From positions 1-60,714 of the forward strand of contig JAHYJC010000027.1 in assembly GCA_019429275.1 (NCBI GenBank): 60,714 nucleotides of DNA, in the 5' to 3' direction. Numbering within the stretch: position 1 is the first letter of the stretch; every line of letters begins with the position of its first letter. The notes under the pieces are model-generated. The model was given only the letters and a program-made list of their open reading frames with translations. It made no database searches and had not been told where the DNA came from. The DNA comes from Lentimicrobium sp. (GTDB taxonomy: Bacteria > Bacteroidota > Bacteroidia > Bacteroidales > Lentimicrobiaceae). Positions 37,139 through 46,313 of the stretch are shown in pieces. A program made the position numbers and the translations under genes.

Positions 37139-37225
37139 ACAATTCAAAGCAATTCACAATAAGGATTATTCCGTTGTGAAAACATTTAAGCCGCCCTCGT
37201 CTTTCAATACGGGGGCTTTCTTTTT
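37139..37225 (+). ncRNA. tracrRNA
   Basis: The anti-repeat at 37138-37159 reads ACAATTCAAAGCAATTCACA. It is complementary to the first ~23 nt of the plus-strand repeat with a single-base bulge (one A missing). A nexus-like segment AAGGATTATTCCGTTGTGAA follows, resembling the nexus of known tracrRNAs. The terminator is GCCCTCG (37193-37199) pairing with CGGGGGC (37210-37216), then a T tract to ~37225. It guides processing of pre-crRNA with RNase III and loads Cas9. A longer form could end at the second hairpin at 37302. Confidence 0.9.
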
Positions 37226-37277
37226 AAATGTTTCACGAACACCATTTATTCAGATTTAATTTGTGAGTAACACATTT

Positions 37278-37302
37278 AAGGCGGGGAAACTCGCCTTTTT
37301 TT
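37278..37302 (+). terminator. Second terminator hairpin downstream of tracrRNA
   Basis: AAGGCG (37278-37283) pairs with CGCCTT (37292-37297) and runs into T. The lead-in TTGTGAGTAACACATTTAAG echoes TTGTGAAAACATTTAAG before the first terminator. It therefore looks like a duplicated module and may be a backup end or a longer tracrRNA tail. Confidence 0.65.
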
Positions 37303-37462
37303 ATTCTCAGGCGTTAATTGTCAAGTGCTATAAATACTGATTATCAACCAAATACCGAATACTCAATTCAATAATCTGAAATATAATTCTATCTAACTAA
37401 GCATAAATCAAATATATTAATTAAAATTTATAACCGCTTTATTTTCAGATTTAATTTTTACC

Positions 37463-37490
37463 ATTGTGAATTGCTCATATTATAATTGTG
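37463..37490 (+). repeat. Degenerate CRISPR-repeat-like sequence near tracrRNA
   Basis: ATTGTGAATTGCT at 37463-37475 matches the repeat start (12 of 12 from its second base) and then diverges, with ATAATTGTG near the end. It lies 165 bp beyond the second terminator in an otherwise gene-free region. It has the same orientation as the array. It may be a relic repeat or the tracr-pairing part of a natural non-array guide. Confidence 0.45.
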
Positions 37491-37577
37491 CCCGGATGCA
37501 AAAAATGCAATCATTTTTAAATTACATATAACCATTTCTATCGCTCAAATATCGGGTCTTTCTCAAACAGTCTTCTA

Positions 37578-37702
37578 TCACCCCCACTCCACTAAAACCT
37601 CATCAGTAAAAAGCCAGGCCGGCTGATTGGCTCCACGGTACCAGTGCTGTGCTGAAAGCGACAGGAAGATTAAACCCAAAAAAAAAGGAGTATATTTTTC
37701 AT
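37578..37702 (-). pseudogene. Frame-shifted short exported protein
   Basis: The ATG at 37702 reads MKNILLFF, then a run of nine T on the minus strand. One extra T would continue as LGLIFLSLSAQHWYRGANQP and end TDEVLVEWG and TGA (37578-37580). That would be a 42-aa product with a clear signal peptide. As written it stops after ten residues. It is either a decayed gene or one that depends on slippage at the T run. Confidence 0.35.
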
Positions 37703-37826
37703 TTTTCCGTATTGCGGAATCAGATATCAGCGAACATAACCTTGATTACAAATCTATTGTCTTACAGGGTTCGTCAATAATCATCTAAAACCTGAATCAG
37801 CTTATGCCGCAATGAATGCACCGAAT

Positions 37827-38546
37827 TTATTCCATATCCAGGTTTGGCTGTATTTTCAGCTCCATAGAGTGAAGTTCCAGCGCAACAAGATTACCAAATC
37901 CCGGACGATTGGTCATATAGCATCCGTTGTCAAGATCGATAAAAGGGTATTTTGAATTTTTTACAGAAATATCAATAAATTCAAGATTCACAGGAGTGTG
38001 GCCATGGATGAGGCGGCGGTTCCCGATTTTGGAGGGTATAATTTTATAATCTTTCAGCCACAACATGGCCCATTCATCCTGAAAAGGATCATTGTTTTTG
38101 AAATTTAATCCTGCATGGACAAGGACGTAGTTTCCGGTTTCGTAATACAATGGCAATTTGCGCATCCATTCGATGTATTGTTCAGGAATGGCGCTCAAAT
38201 CGTCAGTTTCGAAACTTTCAAGCGCTTCCTTTCCCCCATGCTTAAGCCACAGGTTTTTAGACCAGTTGGCCTGTTTGAAAAAAAGAAAGCTCTTGCGGTT
38301 TCGTTCCTCATCCCATGCTTTTATAAAAAAATCTTCGTGATTTCCTTTTAATGCCACAATATAACAGCCCTGCTGTTCAATGCCCATAACATAGTCTAAC
38401 ACCTGCTTTGATTGAGGTCCGCGATCTACAAAATCGCCGAGAAACATCAGCGTGTCATCCGCCGAAGGCATGATCTGATCTTCGATCAGTGCCTTCAGAC
38501 TGTAATAACAACCATGAATATCAGGTATTACCCATTGTTTTGGCAT
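37827..38546 (-). CDS. Calcineurin-like Ser/Thr protein phosphatase
   Basis: 239 aa. The metallophosphoesterase motifs are in order: VIPDIHGCYYSLKALI (GDxHG-like), MFLGDFVDRGPQSKQV, VALKGNHEDFF and a C-terminal LIHGHTPVN. These resemble the bacterial PrpA/PrpB group and distant ApaH relatives. It hydrolyses phosphoester bonds with two metal ions in the cytoplasm; protein or dinucleotide substrate cannot be decided. It starts 3 bp after the gpmA stop, so the two are probably co-transcribed. Confidence 0.88.
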   Translation of the reverse strand: MPKQWVIPDIHGCYYSLKALIEDQIMPSADDTLMFLGDFVDRGPQSKQVLDYVMGIEQQGCYIVALKGNHEDFFIKAWDEERNRKSFLFFKQANWSKNLWLKHGGKEALESFETDDLSAIPEQYIEWMRKLPLYYETGNYVLVHAGLNFKNNDPFQDEWAMLWLKDYKIIPSKIGNRRLIHGHTPVNLEFIDISVKNSKYPFIDLDNGCYMTNRPGFGNLVALELHSMELKIQPNLDME

Positions 38547-38549
38547 TGC

Positions 38550-39299
38550 CTACTTTTTTGATTTCCCCTGATTGGCAACCTCTTCCATCAGTTTTTTGAT
38601 GGTTTCTTCATCGCCCAGGAAGTAATCCTTTAGCAGGTTAAGCTGATCGTCAAATTCGAAAACATAAGGAATACCGGTTGGCAGGTTCAGGCTGACAATA
38701 TCTTTCTCACTGATGTTTTTGAGATATTTAATTACTGCACGAAGACTGTTGCCGTGGGCAGCTACCAAAATCTGATTGTTTGTTTTTAATGACTCACGGA
38801 TTTCGCCTTCCCAGTAAGGAACCATGCGCTCAACCGTCTCCTTGAGTGATTCGGTAAGGGGAATCAGATCCTGATTTTCCTTTTTGTATTTTGCTTCGAG
38901 GCGGGGATTGCGTTCATCATTTAACTCCACTGCTGCAGGCGGAACATCATAACTCCGCCTCCAGACAAGAACCTGTTCTTCTCCAAATTTTTCGGCCATT
39001 TCAGCCTTGTTGAGTCCCTGCAGGTTTCCGTAGTGCTTTTCGTTGAGCCTCCAGCTTTTTTTTACGGGAATCCAGAGCTGATCCATTTCTTCCAGTGCAA
39101 TATTCAGGGTTTTGATGGCCCGTTTCAGGAATGATGTATAGGCCAGGTCGAAGAAAAAGCCATTTTCTTTAAGCACTTTTCCGGCTTCATGGGCTTCCTT
39201 TATTCCTCGTTCTGAAAGGTCAACATCCGTCCAACCGGTAAAGCGGTTTTCTTTATTCCACACACTTTCGCCATGGCGAAGCAATACAAGTTTTTTCAT
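38550..39299 (-). CDS. gpmA: 2,3-bisphosphoglycerate-dependent phosphoglycerate mutase
   Basis: 249 aa from the ATG at 39299; a GTG two codons upstream is a less likely start. The catalytic His is in [20 protein letters not shown], followed by [27 protein letters not shown] carries the second His. It interconverts 3- and 2-phosphoglycerate in glycolysis. Length and motifs match the GpmA family. It is the first gene of a pair with the phosphatase. Confidence 0.95.
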   Translation of the reverse strand: MKKLVLLRHGESVWNKENRFTGWTDVDLSERGIKEAHEAGKVLKENGFFFDLAYTSFLKRAIKTLNIALEEMDQLWIPVKKSWRLNEKHYGNLQGLNKAEMAEKFGEEQVLVWRRSYDVPPAAVELNDERNPRLEAKYKKENQDLIPLTESLKETVERMVPYWEGEIRESLKTNNQILVAAHGNSLRAVIKYLKNISEKDIVSLNLPTGIPYVFEFDDQLNLLKDYFLGDEETIKKLMEEVANQGKSKK

Positions 39300-39434
39300 A
39301 TTCACTTGGGTTAAAATATTATTGGGTTTTTAATCCGGTATAGCAAAGGTACAAAATATCAATAAAAGAGATATGACAATCGATGAATCACCTTCCACTT
39401 AACTCTTGAATTTCACTTCCACCCTTTAGTTTAA

Positions 39435-39471
39435 GAAAAAAAACGCCTGTTGACGTTGAATCAGCAGGCGT
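39435..39471 (-). terminator. rseP operon terminator
   Basis: ACGCCTGTTGA (39443-39453) pairs with TCAGCAGGCGT (39461-39471) with one wobble, and a run of T follows on the minus strand. It lies just after the rseP stop. Confidence 0.8.
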
Positions 39472-39494
39472 TGCACTAACAATTACAAAAATAT

Positions 39495-40808
39495 TTATCT
39501 GAAAAGTTTCACAATATCGTTGCCATTGGCAAAAATAAGCAGTGCAAAAAGCAGCACCATACCCACTATCTGGGCATATTCCATAAACTTATCTGATGGT
39601 TTGCGGCCGGTAATGATTTCATACATCAGAAACATAACATGGCCGCCATCAAGCGCAGGAATGGGCAATACATTGAGTATTGCAAGCATAATGGAAAGGA
39701 ATGCTGTCAATCCCCAAAAGGCTGTCCAGTCCCAGGTGCCGGGGAAAATGTTTCCGATGGTGATAAATCCACCCACCGATTCATAGGCTTTTACTTCAGG
39801 CGAAAAGATAAGCCGTAGTTGTTTCAGGTAATCGCCCACTCCTTTTACGGTTCGTTTTGCACCCGCAGGAATGGCTGAAAAAAATGAATAATTTTTTACT
39901 CTAAAGTTGAATTGATTTGCCGGAAAAGCCCCAATAACGCCGGCTTCAGGAATATTAAGGCCAAATGACAGGGTATCGGTACCTCTGACCACATTCAGAT
40001 TGATATCCGAATTTTTATAGGTTGGAATCAGCGCCCTGAACTGGTCGAAATACTCAACCAATGAATCGTTGATGCCGATGATTCTGTCGCCTTCCAATAC
40101 ACCGCCTTTTTCAGCGGCCGACTCAGGTGTAAATTTTGCAACCACAAAAGGCATGCGGGCATTGATAAAATCAGCACTTTGATGTTTCAGCAAACGGCCA
40201 ATAAATCCTTCGGGTATGGCAATATTTACAGGAACTCCGTTTCGTTCAACCTGCACGGTTTTTGCATTATCGAGGATAATCCTGCCCGGAATCTTAAAGA
40301 AATCTTCAACCGGTTCGTTATCAACAGACAGAATCTTGTCTCCATCGCGCAAACCCATCTCCTGGGCAACCGTATCGGCAACAATTCCATACTTCACTTC
40401 TGAGGTTGGCAGGTATTGTTCTCCCCAAATCCACAACATTCCAATGTAAATGGCAAATGCCAGCAATATGTTGACAGTAACACCGCCAAGCATGATGATG
40501 AGTCGTTGCCATGAAGGCTTGCTTCTGAATTCGTGTGGCTGAGGCGGCAATTGCATAGCCTCCTTATCCATTGATTCATCAATCATACCCGAAATCTTGA
40601 CATAGCCACCCAGTGGCAGCCAGCCCATTCCGTATTCGGTTTCACCTTTTTTGAATTTAAAGAGTGAGAACCAGGGATTGAAGAAAAGATAGAACTTTTC
40701 GACCCGTGTTTTAAAAAGTTTTGCAGTTATAAAATGACCAAATTCATGAAAAATAACAAGAATTGACAAACTAAGCAACAGTTGAGCGACTTTAACCAGA
40801 ATTTCCAT
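39495..40808 (-). CDS. rseP: Site-2 zinc metalloprotease RseP family
   Basis: 437 aa, multi-pass membrane protein. The zinc motif HEFGH is in LVIFHEFGHFITAKLF near residue 20, and LDGGHVMFLMYEII near the C-terminus gives the third ligand. Two PDZ-like regions lie between them (AQEMGLRDGDKILSVDNEPV and AEKGGVLEGDRIIGIND). It performs regulated intramembrane proteolysis, releasing sigma or anti-sigma signals or clearing signal peptides. It follows dxr by 47 bp, the same order as in many bacteria. Confidence 0.95.
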   Translation of the reverse strand: MEILVKVAQLLLSLSILVIFHEFGHFITAKLFKTRVEKFYLFFNPWFSLFKFKKGETEYGMGWLPLGGYVKISGMIDESMDKEAMQLPPQPHEFRSKPSWQRLIIMLGGVTVNILLAFAIYIGMLWIWGEQYLPTSEVKYGIVADTVAQEMGLRDGDKILSVDNEPVEDFFKIPGRIILDNAKTVQVERNGVPVNIAIPEGFIGRLLKHQSADFINARMPFVVAKFTPESAAEKGGVLEGDRIIGINDSLVEYFDQFRALIPTYKNSDINLNVVRGTDTLSFGLNIPEAGVIGAFPANQFNFRVKNYSFFSAIPAGAKRTVKGVGDYLKQLRLIFSPEVKAYESVGGFITIGNIFPGTWDWTAFWGLTAFLSIMLAILNVLPIPALDGGHVMFLMYEIITGRKPSDKFMEYAQIVGMVLLFALLIFANGNDIVKLFR

Positions 40809-40855
40809 TGATAAGTAAACGTTTAACAGATGATTAATAACAATACTTTCCCAAA

Positions 40856-42043
40856 TTAGTTTTGAGCCGGAGTAAATCTCTGACCGATCAAGCTCCTGGC
40901 AATTTCACGAACCTGAAGATCTGAATTGATGTAGTCGTCCAAAACGGGATGATGAATGAACGAAGCTTTATTCATGCACGATTCAATTACATCGGCAATG
41001 GCAAGAAACTTAATTTTATCTTTCAGAAATGCACCCACAGCTACTTCGTTGGCTGCATTGATGATGCAAGGCATATTACCACCCTTTTCCAGCGCGGTAT
41101 AAGCAAAATCGAGGCACCTGAAGGTTTCCCTGTCGGGTTTTTCAAAGGTAAATTCAGGATAATTCAAAAAATCAAAACGGGGCATCGAGGATTTTAGGCG
41201 ATTGGGGTACGACAAAGCATATTGAATGGGCAGCCGCATATCGGGCAGGCCAAGTTGAGCTTTTATTGAGCCGTCTTCGAACTGAACCAGGCTATGAATG
41301 ATCGATTGTGGATGAACCACTACCTCTATTTGCTGAGGTTTCAATCCGAAAAGCCACCGGGCTTCAATTACTTCGAGGCCTTTGTTCATAAGTGTGGCAG
41401 AGTCGATGCTGACTTTACAGCCCATGCTCCAGTTGGGATGCCTGAGTGCATCTTCTTTGGTGACGCGGCTCAGAAAATCCCTGTTTGCTCCCCGGAATGG
41501 CCCACCCGAGGCTGTAAGATATATTTTTTCGACCGGATTATGAAATTCGCCGGCAAGGCATTGAAAAATGGCAGAATGTTCGGAATCAACCGGATAAATG
41601 TTGACCGCTTTTTCGCGGGCCAAACGCGTCACAAGTTCGCCGGCCACAACAAAAGTTTCCTTATTGGCAATGGCAAGTGGTTTCCCTGATTCTATAGCCT
41701 TTAGGGTAGGTTTCAGCCCGGCAAATCCAACCAAAGCTACAAGAACCATATCAATGGTTTCCATCTCAAGCACCTGAAGCAGGGATTTTTCGCCCGAATA
41801 TACTTTTATATTGTACGGTTCAAGCTCAGCAGCCACTTTATCGTGCAAAGCAGGCGATCCGATTACAACCACATTGGGATTAAATTCGATTGCCTGTTCA
41901 ATAAGTAATTTCGAATTATTAAAAGCCGTCAGCACTTCAATAGAAAAAATATCAGCATGCTGCCTCACAACATCCAATGCCTGAGATCCGATTGACCCTG
42001 TTGATCCTAATATGGCAAGCCGCTTTGTCTGAATTTTTTCCAT
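40856..42043 (-). CDS. dxr: 1-deoxy-D-xylulose 5-phosphate reductoisomerase
   Basis: 395 aa from the ATG at 42043 (MEKIQTKRLAILGSTGSIGS); a TTG three codons upstream is less likely. The NADPH-binding motif is GSTGSIGSQALDVV. The metal and substrate motifs are YPVDSEHSAIFQCL, LTASGGPFRG, ASIDSATLMNKGLEVIEA-type residues and HPQSIIHSLVQF. It makes MEP, the committed step of the non-mevalonate isoprenoid pathway. It lies 5 bp after the M23 peptidase stop and upstream of rseP. Confidence 0.97.
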   Translation of the reverse strand: MEKIQTKRLAILGSTGSIGSQALDVVRQHADIFSIEVLTAFNNSKLLIEQAIEFNPNVVVIGSPALHDKVAAELEPYNIKVYSGEKSLLQVLEMETIDMVLVALVGFAGLKPTLKAIESGKPLAIANKETFVVAGELVTRLAREKAVNIYPVDSEHSAIFQCLAGEFHNPVEKIYLTASGGPFRGANRDFLSRVTKEDALRHPNWSMGCKVSIDSATLMNKGLEVIEARWLFGLKPQQIEVVVHPQSIIHSLVQFEDGSIKAQLGLPDMRLPIQYALSYPNRLKSSMPRFDFLNYPEFTFEKPDRETFRCLDFAYTALEKGGNMPCIINAANEVAVGAFLKDKIKFLAIADVIESCMNKASFIHHPVLDDYINSDLQVREIARSLIGQRFTPAQN

Positions 42044-42048
42044 ATAAA

Positions 42049-42957
42049 TCAAAAGGTCATATACAATTCAGGGTCAACCGGTGCACTATTGATCCAAAGC
42101 TCAAAATGCAGGTGAGGTCCTGTAGTAAGAGAACCCGAATCCCCGACAATGGCTATACTCTCCCCTGCTTTCACAAAAGCTCCCTGTCGACCCAGCAGAA
42201 CGGCGTTGTGTTTATAAACTGTAACAATGTTTCCGGGATGCATGATGGCTATTACATTTCCAGTTTCAGCAGTATATTCAGCAAAAAACACAATTCCTTC
42301 ATAAGCTGCTTTTACGGCCTCGTTTTTTACCGAAGCAATATCAATTCCATAATGATTTTTTGATGCATCGAAGTGACTGGTTATAATACCCTTAACCGGG
42401 GTAAAAAAGCTGATAGTGCTGAGCGATGAATTTCGCCCGGACCTTCCATCGGTGGGTCTGATATTATAAAGATTATCCTTTTCATATTCAGCCCTGAGTA
42501 AGGAATCCTCTTTTGATCTTGAGAGTACAATTCTGGAATAATTTTCACGGGTAGCCGAATCGGTTGTAGGCAAAGGACTATAAACTGAATCAATATTCTC
42601 ACCACTGATCATTCTTTGCATATTATTGATAAACAAATCCTTTTGCATCAGAGCAGTTTCAATAGAGTCGGCCCTGAGTTGAAGTTCGTAGAGTTCTTTC
42701 TGGATTCCTGTATCCTTGTATCCCGGAATATATTCACGAAGTGGGGTAAAGGCGATAATCCAGGTAGTAAAAAAAACAAGAATGATTGCCAGTGAACCGG
42801 TTATTACAAAAACATTCAGACGCGACAACCTAATAGACAACTTTTCTTCAAAAGAATCTTCATTCAGGATAATTAACCGGTATTTATCCCTCAGCTTCTG
42901 ATACCAGCGCAATCTGGTTTCGTTACCTGCTTCGGGGGGCCGCTTTGAAGTTGCCAT
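42049..42957 (-). CDS. M23 family metallopeptidase
   Basis: 302 aa from the ATG at 42957 (MATSKRPPEAGNETRLRWYQ). A single membrane helix at residues ~45-70 anchors it, followed by a coiled-coil region. The C-terminal LytM domain has the zinc ligands in HFDASKNHYGIDIA and GPHLHFELWI. Members cleave or regulate cleavage of peptidoglycan cross-links at the cell envelope. It is the first gene of the M23-dxr-rseP run. Confidence 0.9.
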   Translation of the reverse strand: MATSKRPPEAGNETRLRWYQKLRDKYRLIILNEDSFEEKLSIRLSRLNVFVITGSLAIILVFFTTWIIAFTPLREYIPGYKDTGIQKELYELQLRADSIETALMQKDLFINNMQRMISGENIDSVYSPLPTTDSATRENYSRIVLSRSKEDSLLRAEYEKDNLYNIRPTDGRSGRNSSLSTISFFTPVKGIITSHFDASKNHYGIDIASVKNEAVKAAYEGIVFFAEYTAETGNVIAIMHPGNIVTVYKHNAVLLGRQGAFVKAGESIAIVGDSGSLTTGPHLHFELWINSAPVDPELYMTF

Positions 42958-43235
42958 TGGACAGAACAATCAAATATTTACAGGGTGCAAATATCGTAAA
43001 AAATGCCATATAATCAGGCCTCTGATTCAATATTAACTTTTATTGGCTAATGAATCAGACCTTAGTTTACATTCCATTGATTGAAACTTTTGCAATGAAA
43101 TAACTAAATTCCAACAACTTTAAACTTAATAATGAATTGATTACGAATATTTAGGTCAGATAATGATGGTTTTCAAAAAAATAAAATAATTTTGCACTTT
43201 ATCAGTTATTATTGAAACTGTAATCCAGCATATAC

Positions 43236-45911
43236 TTGACCGAAAATACTGTTCATTTCCGAAGGCTAATCCTGTGGGGTATTTTTCTTGCCCTTATCGC
43301 AACCTCGTGTTCAACAAAGAAGAACACGCTTACACGCAGGGTGTATCACAATCTGAACGCCCACTATAATGCATACTGGAATGGTAATGAGAGCCTTAAA
43401 GAAGGCGTTGCTGACCTGAAAAAAGCCGTGAAGGACAATTACAATTCCATTTTGCTGGTTGAAAATTACGGAACGGCTGCCAATTCTCTGACTATAAATC
43501 CGAAAATGGACCGCTCAATTGAAAAAGCATCGAAGGTTATACAGCGACACTCAATGGTTTTCGATAAAAAAGAGCATGTAAAATGGGTAATTGAAAGTTA
43601 TCTGCTCATAGGAAAAGCAAATTTTTACAAACAGGATTACAACGCAGCCCGTCGTGCTTTTGAATATGTTAATCGTCAGTATTCCAATGAACCCATAAGA
43701 TTTGAAGCCCAATTGTGGCTGGCAAAAACCTATACACAGCAAAAGCAATATGAAAAGGCCATCAACCAGTTTGATCTATTAAAAGAAGAAGGTGCTAAAA
43801 CCCTGCTTCCCTGGAAAGTCAGGAAAGAATTACCTCTGGCACTGGCAAATATGTACATTTCGCAGCAAAAATATAACCTTGCCAAAGATCAGATTAAAAA
43901 GGGCTTGCCCATGAACAGAAATGCCAAAGTCCAGACACGCCTGAATTACATCCTTGCTCAGATTTACAAACATGAAGGAAAAGATTCACAAGCCAGTGAA
44001 TATTTTACCAAGGTGCTTAAAAGCCCGGCTTCATTTGAAATGGCATTTAACGCGCGCATCAACCTGGCAATGGTTTACAATGCCAATAGTAGTGACAAAA
44101 AACTCATCGTCCGCGAACTTGAGAAAATGCTCAAGGATATGAAGAACAGCGATTTTAAGGATCAGATTTATTATGCCCTGGCAGATATTGCATTAAAAAA
44201 TAAAAACGACACCCTGGGCATCAGCCACCTTCGCAAATCAGTAGCCACAAGCCTTTCAAATGATTATCAGCGTTCAACATCCTCGTTGAGACTGGCTGAT
44301 CTTTATTATGCCAGAAAAGATTACAAAAATGCAAGCGCCTATTACGACACTACACTGATGTCGCTTCCTAAAGATTTTCCTGATGTTGAGAAGATCGAGA
44401 AACGAACCGAAATCCTGAGCCGACTGGTGGAGAATCTGCTGGTAATTCATGTTCAGGACAGCTTACAGGTTCTGGCGGCTATGCCCGAGGCGCAAAGAAA
44501 TGCAGTTATCGAAAAAGCCATTGCTGAATATATAAAAAGAGAAGAAGAGGCCCGCAGAAAAGAAGAAGAACAAAAAATGGCCGACATGATGCTGCCCGGA
44601 TTAAATGCCCGCCAGATAGTTGATCCATTAAGGGGAACCTCAGCCCTGGGTGGAGGTGGATGGTATTTTTATAATCCCAGCGCCATAAGTATGGGTTTCA
44701 GCGAATTTACCAGAAAGTGGGGCCGAAGAAAACTGGAGGATAACTGGAGGCTCAGCAATAAAAGGGAGGTCAGCTTTGATCAGTTTGCCGAAGATGGTTC
44801 TGATATGAAATCCGACTCCCTCAGAGATGGCAAAGTGGCTGACTCAACATCCAAAGATCTGAGAAAGAAAGAAACTTACCTGGCAAATATTCCGCTCACT
44901 CCCGAGAGTATGGAATCAAGCAACAGAAAAATAAGTCAGGCAATGTTCAATTCAGGAATTATTTATCTTGAAGAGCTTACCGAGAAACCGAAAGCAGCGG
45001 ACATGTTTTCAGGCCTTATAAACCGTTTCCCCGAAGATGAGAATGCACTTCAAGCAAACTACCACCTTTACAGGATATACCGGGATTTGGGCGATGAAGC
45101 CGGAATGACCCGACATAAAGATATGATTGCTGCAAACTGGCCCGACAGCGATTATGCCAAAATTCTTGCCAATCCTGACTATATGCAGGAGCTCGAAGCA
45201 ACGAAAAACAGGGTAAAATCGTTGTACGAAGAAACTTATCTTGCCTTTAACCGGGGGCAGTTCCGGACTGCAATAATCTACAGCAACGAAGCCTTGGCAA
45301 ATTATACCGATCAAACCTATTTGCCAATGTTCTCCTACCTGAAAGCAGTTTCACTCGGGAAAACCGAAAGTCAGGATACTATGCGAATAGAACTGAACCG
45401 GCTTATCGAAGATTATCCCAATAGTGCAATGGTTGATTTTGCAAGGCGAATATTGGGCGAATCGGCACAAACTGCTGGTTTGGCAGGTGAAAAATCAGGC
45501 GAGGATGCCACATCAGCCATTAAAGCAGCCGACTACTCAATGTACAAATTCAATCCAAAGTCAACCCAGTTTTATGCTCTGATAGTTGATGGAACTACTG
45601 TGAATGTTTATGGAACAAAAGTCAGGATAACCGACTTTAACACAAAGAATTTCGGTGTCGAAAATCTCCAGGTCAACAGTGTTTTACTCGACAACAACCG
45701 ACATCTTGTTACAGTAAACAGTTTCAATGAAATGGAAAAAGCCATGAGATTTTTAAACGGCATTAAAGATGATACCTATGTTTTCTCTGGTTTTCAGCCT
45801 GGCACCTATGAGCAGTTTCTGATCTCTGCCGAAAATTATCCCGTATTTTTCAAAGAAAAAAATACCGAGGCCTATAAGCTCTTTTTTGAAAAAAATTATC
45901 TAAAAAAATAA
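43236..45911 (+). CDS. PorW/SprE-type TPR lipoprotein of the T9SS
   Basis: 891 aa, TTG start. The N-terminal signal ends in ALIATSC with the acylated Cys25, followed by STKKNTLTRRVYHNLNAHYN, the signature start of PorW/SprE proteins. TPR repeats cover residues ~110-420 (LLIGKANFYKQDYNAARRAF and similar), and a second set lies at ~560-730. These outer-membrane-associated lipoproteins are needed for type IX secretion and gliding in Bacteroidota. The four T9SS cargo proteins in this window make the call coherent. A box TAATTTTG (43187-43194) upstream may be its promoter. Confidence 0.88.
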   Translation: MTENTVHFRRLILWGIFLALIATSCSTKKNTLTRRVYHNLNAHYNAYWNGNESLKEGVADLKKAVKDNYNSILLVENYGTAANSLTINPKMDRSIEKASKVIQRHSMVFDKKEHVKWVIESYLLIGKANFYKQDYNAARRAFEYVNRQYSNEPIRFEAQLWLAKTYTQQKQYEKAINQFDLLKEEGAKTLLPWKVRKELPLALANMYISQQKYNLAKDQIKKGLPMNRNAKVQTRLNYILAQIYKHEGKDSQASEYFTKVLKSPASFEMAFNARINLAMVYNANSSDKKLIVRELEKMLKDMKNSDFKDQIYYALADIALKNKNDTLGISHLRKSVATSLSNDYQRSTSSLRLADLYYARKDYKNASAYYDTTLMSLPKDFPDVEKIEKRTEILSRLVENLLVIHVQDSLQVLAAMPEAQRNAVIEKAIAEYIKREEEARRKEEEQKMADMMLPGLNARQIVDPLRGTSALGGGGWYFYNPSAISMGFSEFTRKWGRRKLEDNWRLSNKREVSFDQFAEDGSDMKSDSLRDGKVADSTSKDLRKKETYLANIPLTPESMESSNRKISQAMFNSGIIYLEELTEKPKAADMFSGLINRFPEDENALQANYHLYRIYRDLGDEAGMTRHKDMIAANWPDSDYAKILANPDYMQELEATKNRVKSLYEETYLAFNRGQFRTAIIYSNEALANYTDQTYLPMFSYLKAVSLGKTESQDTMRIELNRLIEDYPNSAMVDFARRILGESAQTAGLAGEKSGEDATSAIKAADYSMYKFNPKSTQFYALIVDGTTVNVYGTKVRITDFNTKNFGVENLQVNSVLLDNNRHLVTVNSFNEMEKAMRFLNGIKDDTYVFSGFQPGTYEQFLISAENYPVFFKEKNTEAYKLFFEKNYLKK

Positions 45912-45920
45912 GTTATTGTG

Positions 45921-46313
45921 ATGGCAAAAAATACTATTCCTGAAACTCCTCAATCGGCTAACCTGATACAGGCTGGTACATCCATTATCGGAAACATTGA
46001 ATCCAACGGCAACATCCGCATCGATGGAAACCTGAAAGGAACAATAAATACGGGAGGAAAGGTCATACTTGGAACATCCGGTTCGGTTGAAGGAGACATC
46101 ATCTGCTTTAATGCTGATATTGAAGGAAATGTAAAGGGCACAATCAAGGTTAAAGAACTCCTTACTTTAAAATCCATGGCCCTGGTTACAGGTGAAATCT
46201 TCACCGATAAACTTGCCATTGAGCCAGGTGCCAGATTTACAGGTACCTGCCGCATGGAAAACCCAAGTCCTGATTACCCTGTTTCAGATGTCTCAAACGG
46301 AAAAGAAGAATAA
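45921..46313 (+). CDS. Bactofilin
   Basis: 130 aa from the ATG at 45921; a GTG directly precedes it. The core is a run of short beta-helix turns (GTSIIGNIESNGNIRIDGNL, KGTINTGGKVILGTSGSVEG) typical of the bactofilin DUF583 fold. Bactofilins polymerise without nucleotide and scaffold envelope machinery. Its 3' end overlaps the start of atpZ by 26 bp, so the two are coupled. Confidence 0.93.
   Translation: MAKNTIPETPQSANLIQAGTSIIGNIESNGNIRIDGNLKGTINTGGKVILGTSGSVEGDIICFNADIEGNVKGTIKVKELLTLKSMALVTGEIFTDKLAIEPGARFTGTCRMENPSPDYPVSDVSNGKEE

Larger units (their letters stand above)
37303..37826. other. Intergenic region beyond the CRISPR locus
   Basis: About 520 bp between the tracrRNA region and the phosphatase gene. 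It holds the degenerate repeat (37463-37490) and a frame-shifted exported-peptide frame (37578-37702). The rest is AT-rich without other visible features. Confidence 0.5.

Noticed and set aside
37278-37302. Second complete tracrRNA
   Set aside because: No anti-repeat precedes the second hairpin; only the TTGTGA...ATTTAAG lead-in and terminator are duplicated.
46192-46287. Longer in-frame start for atpZ inside bactofilin
   Set aside because: The extension lies wholly in another frame of bactofilin; the ATG at 46288 gives the usual AtpZ length.
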